DNA from: Candidatus Melainabacteria bacterium
Lineage (GTDB): Bacteria > Cyanobacteriota > Vampirovibrionia > 2-02-FULL-35-15
NCBI GenBank assembly: GCA_023250175.1
Contig: JAHFBD010000135.1
Location: forward strand, 1 to 6,254
DNA: 6,254 nt
Direction: 5' to 3'
In this document: positions 1 to 5,657 of the stretch, piece after piece
How the letters are laid out: each line of letters begins with the position of its first letter
Position numbering within the stretch: position 1 is the stretch's first letter
Position numbers and translations under genes: made by a program
The notes under the pieces: generated by a model
Told to the model about the DNA's origin: nothing
The model's input: only the letters and a program-made list of their open reading frames with translations
Databases searched by the model: none

Positions 1-912
1 CTTGGAGCTTCGGTTACACATGTAGGTATTTTAACTTTGCTTGTTGGATCGGCTATTAGTATTGTTTGTGGCTTTAATGGGATGGCGCAAGTTGGAGAAG
101 AGGAAGGATTTTATCTGGCTGATTTGAGAGATAGTACTACTCAAATTCGTTCAGTAGAACCAGCAAATTGGCTAGTGCCTATAAGCAAGATGCCTATTTG
201 GTTTGGACGTATACCACCATACCTTGTAAGAGTAAATAAAACTTGGAGAATTGACTATAAAACAGGACAGCCAAAACAATGGTATACAGATTTATCTGTA
301 TTAGATCAAAATAAGATAGAACTAAAACGTAAAACAATTCATGTAAATGAGCCTTTAGAATTTATGGGATTAGATATATACCAAAGTAATTGGGGAAGAT
401 TTCTTGAGCTTACATTTAATAATGAACCTTTAACTGTTCCATTAGAAAAAATAAGAGGGAAGGAAATTGTAATTTTGCCATTAAGTGATGATGTTGGGTT
501 AAAGCTAGAAGTTAAAAGCCAGAAAGCTAAAGCTGTAAAAAACAAAGAAGAGATACTAGAGCTTTACTCTGTGTCTTTAAAAACATTTCAGGAAAAATAC
601 TTGAATATGGTTGCTAAAAATAAAGATATTAAATTGGGACCTATTAATATAGGATTTTTAGGTACTCAAACATTAACAGGGTTACAGTTTAAATCTAATC
701 CGGGTAATAATTTGATTTATCCAGGTCTATTGTTAATTATTATAGGTGTCTTTATAGCCTTTGGCTCAAAAAAACAAGTATGGGCAGTATTTGATTCAAT
801 CAATAATAAAATAATAATTGGTGGTACAGCAGATAGGGCTAAAGGAAAATTTTTTGAAGAATTTGAAGGATTGGTTAGTGACATGACTAGTAAATCGGTT
901 ATTACTACCTAG
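1..912 (+). CDS. ccsB: Cytochrome c biogenesis protein CcsB/Ccs1 (ResB family), 5' partial
   Basis: This is the membrane partner of CcsA in System II cytochrome c maturation, which delivers reduced heme and apocytochrome to the outer face of the membrane. The reading frame is open from base 1 to TAG at 910-912, giving 303 visible residues. The TTG at 37 is internal, because the upstream codons already read as the start of a family transmembrane segment (THVGILT). Visible residues 6-25 form that segment, with a His at residue 7 where the family has a conserved His. A large soluble domain follows, with family motifs YTDLSVLD (95-102), HVNEPL (114-119) and IYQSNWG (126-132). The last transmembrane helix (about 238-256, after NPGNN) precedes KKQVWAVF and a C-terminal tail containing GGTADRA, which is typical of cyanobacterial Ccs1 as I recall it. 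Roughly 100-150 N-terminal residues, including the first two membrane helices, should lie left of the window. Confidence 0.95.
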   Translation, partial: LGASVTHVGILTLLVGSAISIVCGFNGMAQVGEEEGFYLADLRDSTTQIRSVEPANWLVPISKMPIWFGRIPPYLVRVNKTWRIDYKTGQPKQWYTDLSVLDQNKIELKRKTIHVNEPLEFMGLDIYQSNWGRFLELTFNNEPLTVPLEKIRGKEIVILPLSDDVGLKLEVKSQKAKAVKNKEEILELYSVSLKTFQEKYLNMVAKNKDIKLGPINIGFLGTQTLTGLQFKSNPGNNLIYPGLLLIIIGVFIAFGSKKQVWAVFDSINNKIIIGGTADRAKGKFFEEFEGLVSDMTSKSVITT

Positions 913-919
913 CTAACGT

Positions 920-1051
920 AATACTTCTAAGTAAATGACTTACAAGGTAAGATTTTATCTGATTTATTCAGGAAAATCTGTAAGATGTTATAAATAGCAG
1001 ATTGGAAGCACTCTGGAAAGCCGGTTTTGGGAGTGCAGCGAAAAAACCGGC
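920..1051 (+). repeat. Structured repeat, copy 1 (between ccsB and ccsA)
   Basis: This element nearly fills the 179-base ccsB-ccsA gap. It opens with AATACTT (920-926) and ACTTACAAGG (938-947). A bulged hairpin follows: 950-956 pairs with 973-979 (7 bp), A957 is bulged, 958-962 pairs with 968-972 (5 bp, one G-T), and the loop is TTTAT (963-967). After an 18-base linker comes CAGATTGGAA (998-1007), then the second structured part (1008-1051, listed separately). A second copy with the same order of parts lies after ccsA at 2045-2146. The order of parts and the base pairing are seen directly. Whether this is an RNA regulator, a mobile palindromic element or both is unknown. Confidence 0.65.
1008..1051 (+). 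promoter_or_regulatory. Possible H-type RNA pseudoknot 40 bases before ccsA
   Basis: Two interleaved stems are visible. Stem 1 pairs 1008-1014 (GCACTCT) with 1030-1036 (GGAGTGC): 6 Watson-Crick pairs plus one T-G. Stem 2 pairs 1020-1028 (GCCGGTTTT) with 1043-1051 (AAAACCGGC): 9 perfect pairs. The connecting loops are GGAAA (1015-1019), one G (1029) and AGCGAA (1037-1042). This is a sterically reasonable H-type arrangement. Stem 2 alone would be a stable hairpin with a 14-base loop. The site is in the ccsA leader and could affect its expression, but no ligand, anti-Shine-Dalgarno stem or terminator U-run is evident, so function is inference. Confidence 0.55.
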
Positions 1052-1091
1052 GGTAGGTAGAAATAACAGACTGTTAAAATAAGTTGTTGAG

Positions 1092-2018
1092 ATGGATGTA
1101 TCAAATCAAGAAATTTTATTTTTTAATATATCTGGAATAAGTGTTTTTATTGCGGTTTGGATTTATGCATTAACCTGGCTAAATAGTAAACTTGTAATTT
1201 TAAAAAAACTAGGTTCAATAACACTTTTTATTTCTTTACTCTCATTAACGATTGCACTTATATATAGAGGAATAGCATTGCAGTTCTTCCCTCTTAGTAA
1301 TTTATATGAATCATTGGTTATATTTGCTTGGGCAGTAATTGCTTCATATCTTTTCTTAGAGTGGAAATTTAAAATTAATTCTTTTGGCTGGATAGTCTCA
1401 GGTTTTTTATTAGTGGTTTTTTTATATGCTACGTGGTTGCCAGAAAGCCAAAGACAAATTGCTCCTTTGGTTCCTGCTTTGCAGAGTTACTGGAGAGTTA
1501 TACATGTGCCACCATTACTTATGTCCTATGCTTTGTTCTTAATTGGTGCTATTTCTAGTGCCTGGTATTTGCTCGAGATCTGCATATTTAATAAATCAGT
1601 AGCAGCTATAGCTCAACCACAAGGGGTAAAGCAAATCAAAGTTTCAAAAGAACTAAAAGAAGGAGTAACAGTTAATACAACAATTTTTGCAGAAAGTCAA
1701 AAAACACATTTTTTAGATGAGGTGACTTATAGATGTGTGACTTTTGGATTTCCACTTTTAACTATAGGTATTATAAATGGAGCCTTATGGGCAAACCATG
1801 CATGGGGTGCACTGTGGCAGTGGGATCCAAAAGAAACTATGGCGCTTGTTACCTGGTTTATTTATGCAATTTATTTGCATTGTAGATTAAATACAAAAGC
1901 AAGTGGTAAGGTATTAGCAACTATTGCTCTTGTCGGAATTATTATGGTTTATCTAACTTATCTTGGCGTCAACCAGTTCAACTTTGGTGGATTGCATACT
2001 TATGGGAAGACAGAGTAG
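1092..2018 (+). CDS. ccsA: Cytochrome c biogenesis protein CcsA (ResC family heme handler)
   Basis: CcsA is the heme-handling subunit of the System II cytochrome c synthase, working with CcsB to export heme and present it for thioether attachment. The protein has 308 residues, normal for the family. It has about eight hydrophobic helices (roughly 13-31, 40-58, 74-91, 99-116, 140-161, 216-234, 250-266, 274-292). Diagnostic motifs are PLSNLYES (67-74) and the heme-binding WWD segment WANHAWGALWQWDPKE (233-248). Conserved histidines are in WRVIHV (His138), YLHCR (His263) and GGLHTYG (His302). A 40-residue polar stretch (about 167-207) before the WWD region is a likely cytoplasmic loop. The start at 1092 follows an in-frame TAA at 1080-1082 and has no convincing Shine-Dalgarno sequence. 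It lies 179 bases after ccsB in the same direction, so co-transcription is likely but not certain. Confidence 0.97.
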   Translation: MDVSNQEILFFNISGISVFIAVWIYALTWLNSKLVILKKLGSITLFISLLSLTIALIYRGIALQFFPLSNLYESLVIFAWAVIASYLFLEWKFKINSFGWIVSGFLLVVFLYATWLPESQRQIAPLVPALQSYWRVIHVPPLLMSYALFLIGAISSAWYLLEICIFNKSVAAIAQPQGVKQIKVSKELKEGVTVNTTIFAESQKTHFLDEVTYRCVTFGFPLLTIGIINGALWANHAWGALWQWDPKETMALVTWFIYAIYLHCRLNTKASGKVLATIALVGIIMVYLTYLGVNQFNFGGLHTYGKTE

Positions 2019-2044
2019 TTTACAGATATTATAATCTGTTGATA

Positions 2045-2146
2045 AATACTTACGAACTTGCAAATATAGGATTTATCCAGTTTATCTGGTAAATCCGACC
2101 GGGTGAACGGGATTGACAGATGGAAGCCGCAAGCTTGTCTTGCGGC
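2045..2146 (+). repeat. Structured repeat, copy 2 (after ccsA)
   Basis: This is a second copy of the element at 920-1051, in the same orientation. It has AATACTT (2045-2051) and ACTTGCAA (2056-2063). The bulged hairpin pairs 2069-2075 with 2090-2096 (7 bp), bulges T2076, pairs 2077-2080 with 2086-2089 (4 bp), and has a TTTAT loop (2081-2085). A 20-base linker leads to CAGATGGAA (2117-2125) and a second, simple hairpin at 2126-2146. The stem bases differ from copy 1 but pairing is kept: A-T becomes G-C at the base of the stem, and the inner stem changes from TCTGA/TCAGG to CCAG/CTGG. The identical loop, the bulge position and the shared flanking words argue for common origin. It occupies most of the 140-base gap between two convergent genes. 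Confidence 0.62.
2126..2146. terminator. Candidate terminator hairpin between convergent ccsA and glycosyltransferase genes
   Basis: A perfect 8-bp G+C-rich inverted repeat, GCCGCAAG (2126-2133) and CTTGCGGC (2139-2146), has a 5-base loop. It is the second stem of repeat copy 2 and sits 12 bases past the stop codon of the minus-strand glycosyltransferase gene. Its position suits a shared terminator for both converging genes. Neither side has a proper U-run (ATATATA on the plus strand, TTCCATC on the minus strand), so it may be only part of the repeat. Confidence 0.35.
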
Positions 2147-2158
2147 ATATATAAAGAA

Positions 2159-3079
2159 CTAATGATGTTGTTCCAGATTAAAGACCCATTTATCTTTAAG
2201 AATAGGAAAGTTGCAGGTAAGTGATAGACCATGCCATCTGGGGTCATATAAAAAATTTGGATATAGTTCAATTGCTTTTTTAATTTTTTCTTTAGCGGTA
2301 TTGATATTATTTGTGCGAATGTACCAGTAACAAAATCTTAAATTAGCTAATCCTAAAGATTTATTTTTAATCTCATTGTTTATATCTTTTAATTTAAAAG
2401 AGTCTTCTAGGAGCAATGTTGTAACCTTTTCGATTTTTTCAGCGCTTGTTAGTTGCACTGATTGTTGGGGGTGAATTCTATAATATGCAAGTGGCTCACT
2501 TAAAAAGTAAAACTCTCCGAGTAGTGAAAGTCTAAGCCAGAATTCCCAGTCTTCATAAGGAATATACTTTGTTTGAAACCCGGATGTTTGTTCAAAAGAG
2601 GTTCTTCTAATTAGAGGGGTTGGCGAGACAATAAAATTTCTAAACAATAAGTCTTCAAAAACAGTTCCACTATAACCTTGTAGTTGGCGTTTTGCTGTCT
2701 TTCTTTGTTTACTTTGACTATCAACTCTAAGGCATTGACTATAGGTAAGTATAATATCTTTTAAATTGTCTAAGACTTCTACTTGCTTTTCTAATTTTGT
2801 TTTTACCCATAAGTCATCAGAATCTACAAATGCAATATATTCACCCGAAGAGTTTTTTACTCCATTATTTCTTGAAACTGCACGTTCAGAATTCTTTTGT
2901 TCTATAAGTTTAATCTTCGAATCAAATGTTTCTAGTTTTTTCTTTGTATTATCTGTTGAACCATCATCTACAACGATAATTTCAAAATCTTTAAAGGTTT
3001 GATTTAAGATACTTTGAATAGTCTCACAGATGTACTCTTCTCGATTATAGGTTGGAATTATTACACTTACTTTTGGCAT
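2159..3079 (-). CDS. Family 2 glycosyltransferase (GT-A fold)
   Basis: The predicted product moves a sugar from a nucleotide-sugar donor to an acceptor, probably on the cytoplasmic side of the membrane during surface polysaccharide or glycan synthesis. The 306-residue protein opens with the GT2 hallmark VSVIIPTYNRE (4-14), then VVDDGSTDN (36-44, nucleotide binding), the ERAVSRNNGV helix (65-74) and the metal-binding DXD-type motif DSDD (86-89). YEDWEFWLRL (175-184) carries the ED pair expected for the catalytic base. No strong transmembrane helix is visible. The C-terminal region (about 218-285) is helical and Lys/Glu/Asn-rich, with a segment resembling a TPR helix pair near 255-280, and may bind the acceptor or a partner. 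The ATG is 4 bases after the mutase stop with no Shine-Dalgarno sequence, which suggests translational coupling. Donor and acceptor cannot be named. Confidence 0.93.
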   Translation of the reverse strand: MPKVSVIIPTYNREEYICETIQSILNQTFKDFEIIVVDDGSTDNTKKKLETFDSKIKLIEQKNSERAVSRNNGVKNSSGEYIAFVDSDDLWVKTKLEKQVEVLDNLKDIILTYSQCLRVDSQSKQRKTAKRQLQGYSGTVFEDLLFRNFIVSPTPLIRRTSFEQTSGFQTKYIPYEDWEFWLRLSLLGEFYFLSEPLAYYRIHPQQSVQLTSAEKIEKVTTLLLEDSFKLKDINNEIKNKSLGLANLRFCYWYIRTNNINTAKEKIKKAIELYPNFLYDPRWHGLSLTCNFPILKDKWVFNLEQHH

Positions 3080-3083
3080 TTGT

Positions 3084-4538
3084 TTAGACTGTGGGTAAAA
3101 GTTCTCTAATTGATTCTTTCATAGCGTTTAACATTTTGTTTGATGTTGCTTCAAAATATACACGAGCCATAGGCTCTGTTCCACTTGCTCTTGCTAAAAA
3201 CCAGCTCCCATCCTCAAAAACATACTTTGCTCCTTCTGTTGTGTTAACTGATAAAACTTTTAATCCTTCACACTCTTTGATTTTATTGTTTTGTAATTGT
3301 GTTATTAAATGTTCTTTTTGTGTATCATTTATATGAAGATCAAACCTATCATTGATACAGCTCCACTCAGCATCTTTTAATGTATCATTAAAAATTTCTT
3401 TCAAACCTTTTTTCTCATATGAGAGCATTTCTACTAATAGCATACTAGCTAAGATTGCATCTTTATCTGGGATATGGTTTAGAATGCTTATTCCACCGGA
3501 CTCTTCTGCCCCAATTAGTACAGAGGTCTTAATCATTTGTTCACAAATCCATTTAAAGCCTATAGGAGTTTCAATAATGTTTAAATTATATTTTTTTGCC
3601 AAGTGATCCATTAAGTGAGTGGTTGAAAGGGTTCTTACTACACTACCAGACAATTTTTTGTTTTTAACCAAGTGTCTTAGTAACATAGATGCAATTTTAT
3701 TGGGAGAGAAGAAAGTTCCATCAGAATCAATTGCAGCTAACCTGTCAGCATCTCCATCAGTTGCAAGTCCTACAATAGCTTTATTTGAAATGACAGAGGC
3801 TTTTAAATCATGTAAAAACTCTTCTTTTGGTTCGGGTAGTAAACCTCCAAATAAAGGGTCTCTTTTATTATGAATTGCTATGGTGTTACAGTTTGCCATA
3901 GTTAGTAAGATGTCTACATATCCATTTCCAGCCCCATAAAGTGGATCATATACCACTTTTAAGTTTGCACTTTTAATTACATCAAAATTTATTAACTGTT
4001 TAAGGTGATTAAAGTAAGACTCTTTAGGATCAAATATAGGAATTGGAATAGCAGGTGAGGAATTTGAAGCAGGTAGTGATTGCTGATCATTAAGATATTT
4101 TGTGATTTCATTTGTCATTTCAATAGGGGCAGGGCCACCATAACTTGTTATGTACTTTAGTCCACAATATTTGGGAGGGTTATGACTAGCGGTAAATTGA
4201 ATTGCACCATTTGTTTTATTTGGAGACTTACATGTCCAAAAAGCTATTGCTGGTGTAGGTATTATATATTTTGAAACTTCTACTTTTAACCCTAAGCTAT
4301 AAAGTGTTTGAGCGCATTCATCTGCAAAGTCATTTGCCAGAAATCTAGTATCATAACCAACTAATACAGGATAGTCTTTGTTGTTATTATTCAGAATGAG
4401 CCTGCCAATAGCAGTACTTGCTTTTCTTACATTACTAAATGTAAATCCATCAGCAATTATCGAACGCCAGCCATCTGTTCCAAAACTAATTTTGTTATTT
4501 GAATTATTTAAACTGTTTGAGTTGTTTGAATTAGTCAT
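3084..4538 (-). CDS. Phosphoglucomutase/phosphomannomutase family enzyme (alpha-D-phosphohexomutase)
   Basis: The enzyme interconverts hexose 1-phosphate and 6-phosphate through a phosphoserine, feeding nucleotide-sugar synthesis, glycogen or glycolysis. The 484-residue protein has all four superfamily motifs. These are FGTDGWR (19-25) with the phosphoserine loop TASHNP (116-121, Ser118), the metal loop DGDADR (261-266), the sugar loop GAEESGG (343-349), and the phosphate loop RASGTEP (450-456). FGTDGWRSIIADGFTF and the overall length suit the glucose/mannose mutases found in cyanobacteria better than the shorter GlmM type, but substrate preference cannot be fixed by reading. Residues 1-15 are an Asn/Ser-rich tail before the usual family start. 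No alternative start codon lies within it, and no Shine-Dalgarno sequence precedes the ATG. It is the first gene of a two-gene unit with the downstream glycosyltransferase, suggesting it supplies that pathway. Confidence 0.95.
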   Translation of the reverse strand: MTNSNNSNSLNNSNNKISFGTDGWRSIIADGFTFSNVRKASTAIGRLILNNNNKDYPVLVGYDTRFLANDFADECAQTLYSLGLKVEVSKYIIPTPAIAFWTCKSPNKTNGAIQFTASHNPPKYCGLKYITSYGGPAPIEMTNEITKYLNDQQSLPASNSSPAIPIPIFDPKESYFNHLKQLINFDVIKSANLKVVYDPLYGAGNGYVDILLTMANCNTIAIHNKRDPLFGGLLPEPKEEFLHDLKASVISNKAIVGLATDGDADRLAAIDSDGTFFSPNKIASMLLRHLVKNKKLSGSVVRTLSTTHLMDHLAKKYNLNIIETPIGFKWICEQMIKTSVLIGAEESGGISILNHIPDKDAILASMLLVEMLSYEKKGLKEIFNDTLKDAEWSCINDRFDLHINDTQKEHLITQLQNNKIKECEGLKVLSVNTTEGAKYVFEDGSWFLARASGTEPMARVYFEATSNKMLNAMKESIRELLPTV

Positions 4539-4871
4539 TCAAAAAATATTTTAACAGTTAGAGCTTTCCCGTCGGGATTACACTAAGATTTATTTGAAGT
4601 GTTTATTGGTTAAGTACTTATTAAAACTAGTCACAACCAGTTGAAAGACTTTATTTATGTAAGTAAATTTGGTTTTTAAATCGGGTAATAGTACTATCTA
4701 ATCAGCAAAAAGGATGGATACAAAGTCTAAGAATTGAGGTAAATAACCCTTAGGAATTAATCTTTCAAAGTCGTAAGATTAAATTTAATTAATATTACTA
4801 AATAAATGAGAATTAATTATTAAAAAATTTAATCTTAAGTTCAAGTAATGAAGTGAAAGGTATAGAAATAA
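4539..4871. promoter_or_regulatory. Divergent A+T-rich intergenic region (mutase and response regulator promoters)
   Basis: These 333 bases between two divergent genes have no supportable coding region. Visible contents are a small hairpin TCCCGTCGGGA (4567-4577) in the mutase leader and two 10-bp perfect palindromes with an AGTACT core (4611-4620 and 4688-4697). There is also a plausible but weak plus-strand promoter TTGAAA (4641-4646), 17 bases, TAAATT (4664-4669). Closer to the regulator are the TTAATCTT boxes and inverted repeat listed separately. AAAGG (4856-4860), 11 bases before the regulator ATG, is the only Shine-Dalgarno-like site at a gene start in the window. Promoter assignments are guesses from consensus. 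Confidence 0.5.
4757..4837. promoter_or_regulatory. Three TTAATCTT boxes with a 13-bp inverted repeat upstream of the response regulator
   Basis: TTAATCTT occurs at 4757-4764 (plus), 4775-4782 (as AAGATTAA, minus) and 4829-4836 (plus). The second and third boxes lie inside a perfect 13-bp inverted repeat, 4774-4786 against 4825-4837, enclosing 38 bases. Boxes one and two form a second, competing 8-bp inverted repeat. The arrangement could be operators for the adjacent response regulator (autoregulation is common in this family) or alternative mRNA hairpins in its leader. The region is very A+T-rich, which lowers the weight of any short repeat, but the 13-bp perfect match is long. Confidence 0.5.
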
Positions 4872-5648
4872 ATGAAAAATAAAATCCGTGCTAAAGCTGA
4901 AGCAAATGGTAATGTACAAATGAAAGAAATGGTTGGAAGACCTTTAAAAGTTTTAATTGTAGAAGATGAAAGCCAGGTTGCAAAGCTTATTGAGCTTGAG
5001 CTTAACTATGAAGGATATCAAGTTGAAATAGCAAAAAACGGCAAAGAAGCACTGGAAAAAGTTGAAAAATTTAAACCTGATTTAGTTATACTGGACTGGA
5101 TATTGCCTGAGATCGATGGGTTAGAAGTTACAAGAAGAATTAGGTCTGATGGGAATGATGTACCATTAATTGTTCTTACTGCTAAAGATGCATTGTCTGA
5201 TAAAGTCATGAGTCTTGATAGTGGAGCAGATGATTATTTAACAAAACCTTTTGCAACTGAAGAACTCTTGGCAAGAATCAGGGCAGTTGTTAGACGTAAA
5301 CCACAAAATTTAGATGGAGTTTTAGAGTATAAGGATGTTTGGCTGGATCAGTTTACCAGGCTTGCAAAGCGAAGTGAAATCCAGCTTGATTTAAGAGCCA
5401 AAGAGTTTGCACTTTTAAGATTGTTTATGCTTTATCCAGAGCAGGCTTTGACTAGAGAGTTTATTTTTGATAAAGTCTGGGGCTATAATTTTTTAGGTGA
5501 GTCAAATGTTATTGAGGTTTATGTTCGTTACTTAAGGACAAAACTAGAAGAAATTGGTCCAGGTAGGCTCATTCATACGGTAAGAGGTGTAGGGTATATT
5601 CTAAAAGCAGATCATAGTGGTGAGCAAGAAGATGAGCTTCTTGACTAG
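4872..5648 (+). CDS. OmpR/PhoB-type two-component response regulator
   Basis: The predicted product is a cytoplasmic DNA-binding regulator switched by phosphorylation. The 258-residue protein has a receiver domain at about 26-140: acidic pair Glu31-Asp32, phospho-acceptor Asp75 (in LVILDWILPEIDG), Thr103, switch Tyr122 and Lys125 (in LTKPF). A winged-helix DNA-binding domain spans about 150-247, with LRAKEFALLRLF, the recognition-helix region SNVIEVYVRYLRTKLE, and HTVRGVGYIL in the wing. The start at 4872 is chosen because AAAGG precedes it by 11 bases. It gives an unusual N-terminal extension of about 25 polar, basic residues, and internal ATGs at codons 17 and 20 would give a more typical length. 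No histidine kinase gene lies beside it: the next gene converges and the previous one diverges. The target genes and signal are unknown. Confidence 0.95.
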   Translation: MKNKIRAKAEANGNVQMKEMVGRPLKVLIVEDESQVAKLIELELNYEGYQVEIAKNGKEALEKVEKFKPDLVILDWILPEIDGLEVTRRIRSDGNDVPLIVLTAKDALSDKVMSLDSGADDYLTKPFATEELLARIRAVVRRKPQNLDGVLEYKDVWLDQFTRLAKRSEIQLDLRAKEFALLRLFMLYPEQALTREFIFDKVWGYNFLGESNVIEVYVRYLRTKLEEIGPGRLIHTVRGVGYILKADHSGEQEDELLD

Positions 5649-5657
5649 TCTTTTATT
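5625..5657 (+). terminator. Weak candidate terminator at the 3' end of the response regulator gene
   Basis: A 7-bp perfect inverted repeat, CAAGAAG (5625-5631) and CTTCTTG (5637-5643), with a 5-base loop lies over the last codons of the regulator. It is followed at once by the palindrome GACTAGTC (5643-5650) and a T-rich stretch, TTTTATT (5651-5657). Because the two convergent genes overlap, there is no other room for a terminator. The stem is modest and the T-run is displaced, so this is only a candidate. Confidence 0.3.

Noticed and set aside
37..912. TTG at 37 as the start of the ccsB gene
   Set aside because: The frame is open to base 1, and the codons before 37 encode the beginning of a conserved transmembrane segment with its His, so the gene is cut by the window edge.
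1043..1060. Resemblance of CCGGCGGTAGGTAG to part of the cyclic-di-GMP-I riboswitch
   Set aside because: Only a short word is similar. The other conserved parts of that riboswitch, including its first helix with the tetraloop, are absent upstream.
1075..1080. TAAAAT as a -10 box for ccsA
   Set aside because: It is only 11 bases from the start codon and has no -35 box at the right distance; such hexamers are common in this A+T-rich DNA.
2022..2039. Hairpin ACAGAT/ATCTGT just after the ccsA stop as a terminator
   Set aside because: The 6-bp stem is A+T-rich and weak, and there is no T-run after it.
2050..2271. A 73-residue open frame on the minus strand
   Set aside because: It overlaps the 3' end of the glycosyltransferase gene in another frame and runs into the structured repeat; the translation has no recognisable features. 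Other short frames opposite the mutase, transferase, regulator and acetyltransferase are likewise shadows.
4567..4577. TCCCGTCGGGA hairpin as a terminator or regulator in the mutase leader
   Set aside because: The stem is only 3-4 bp with a tiny loop and no T-run, so it could easily occur by chance.
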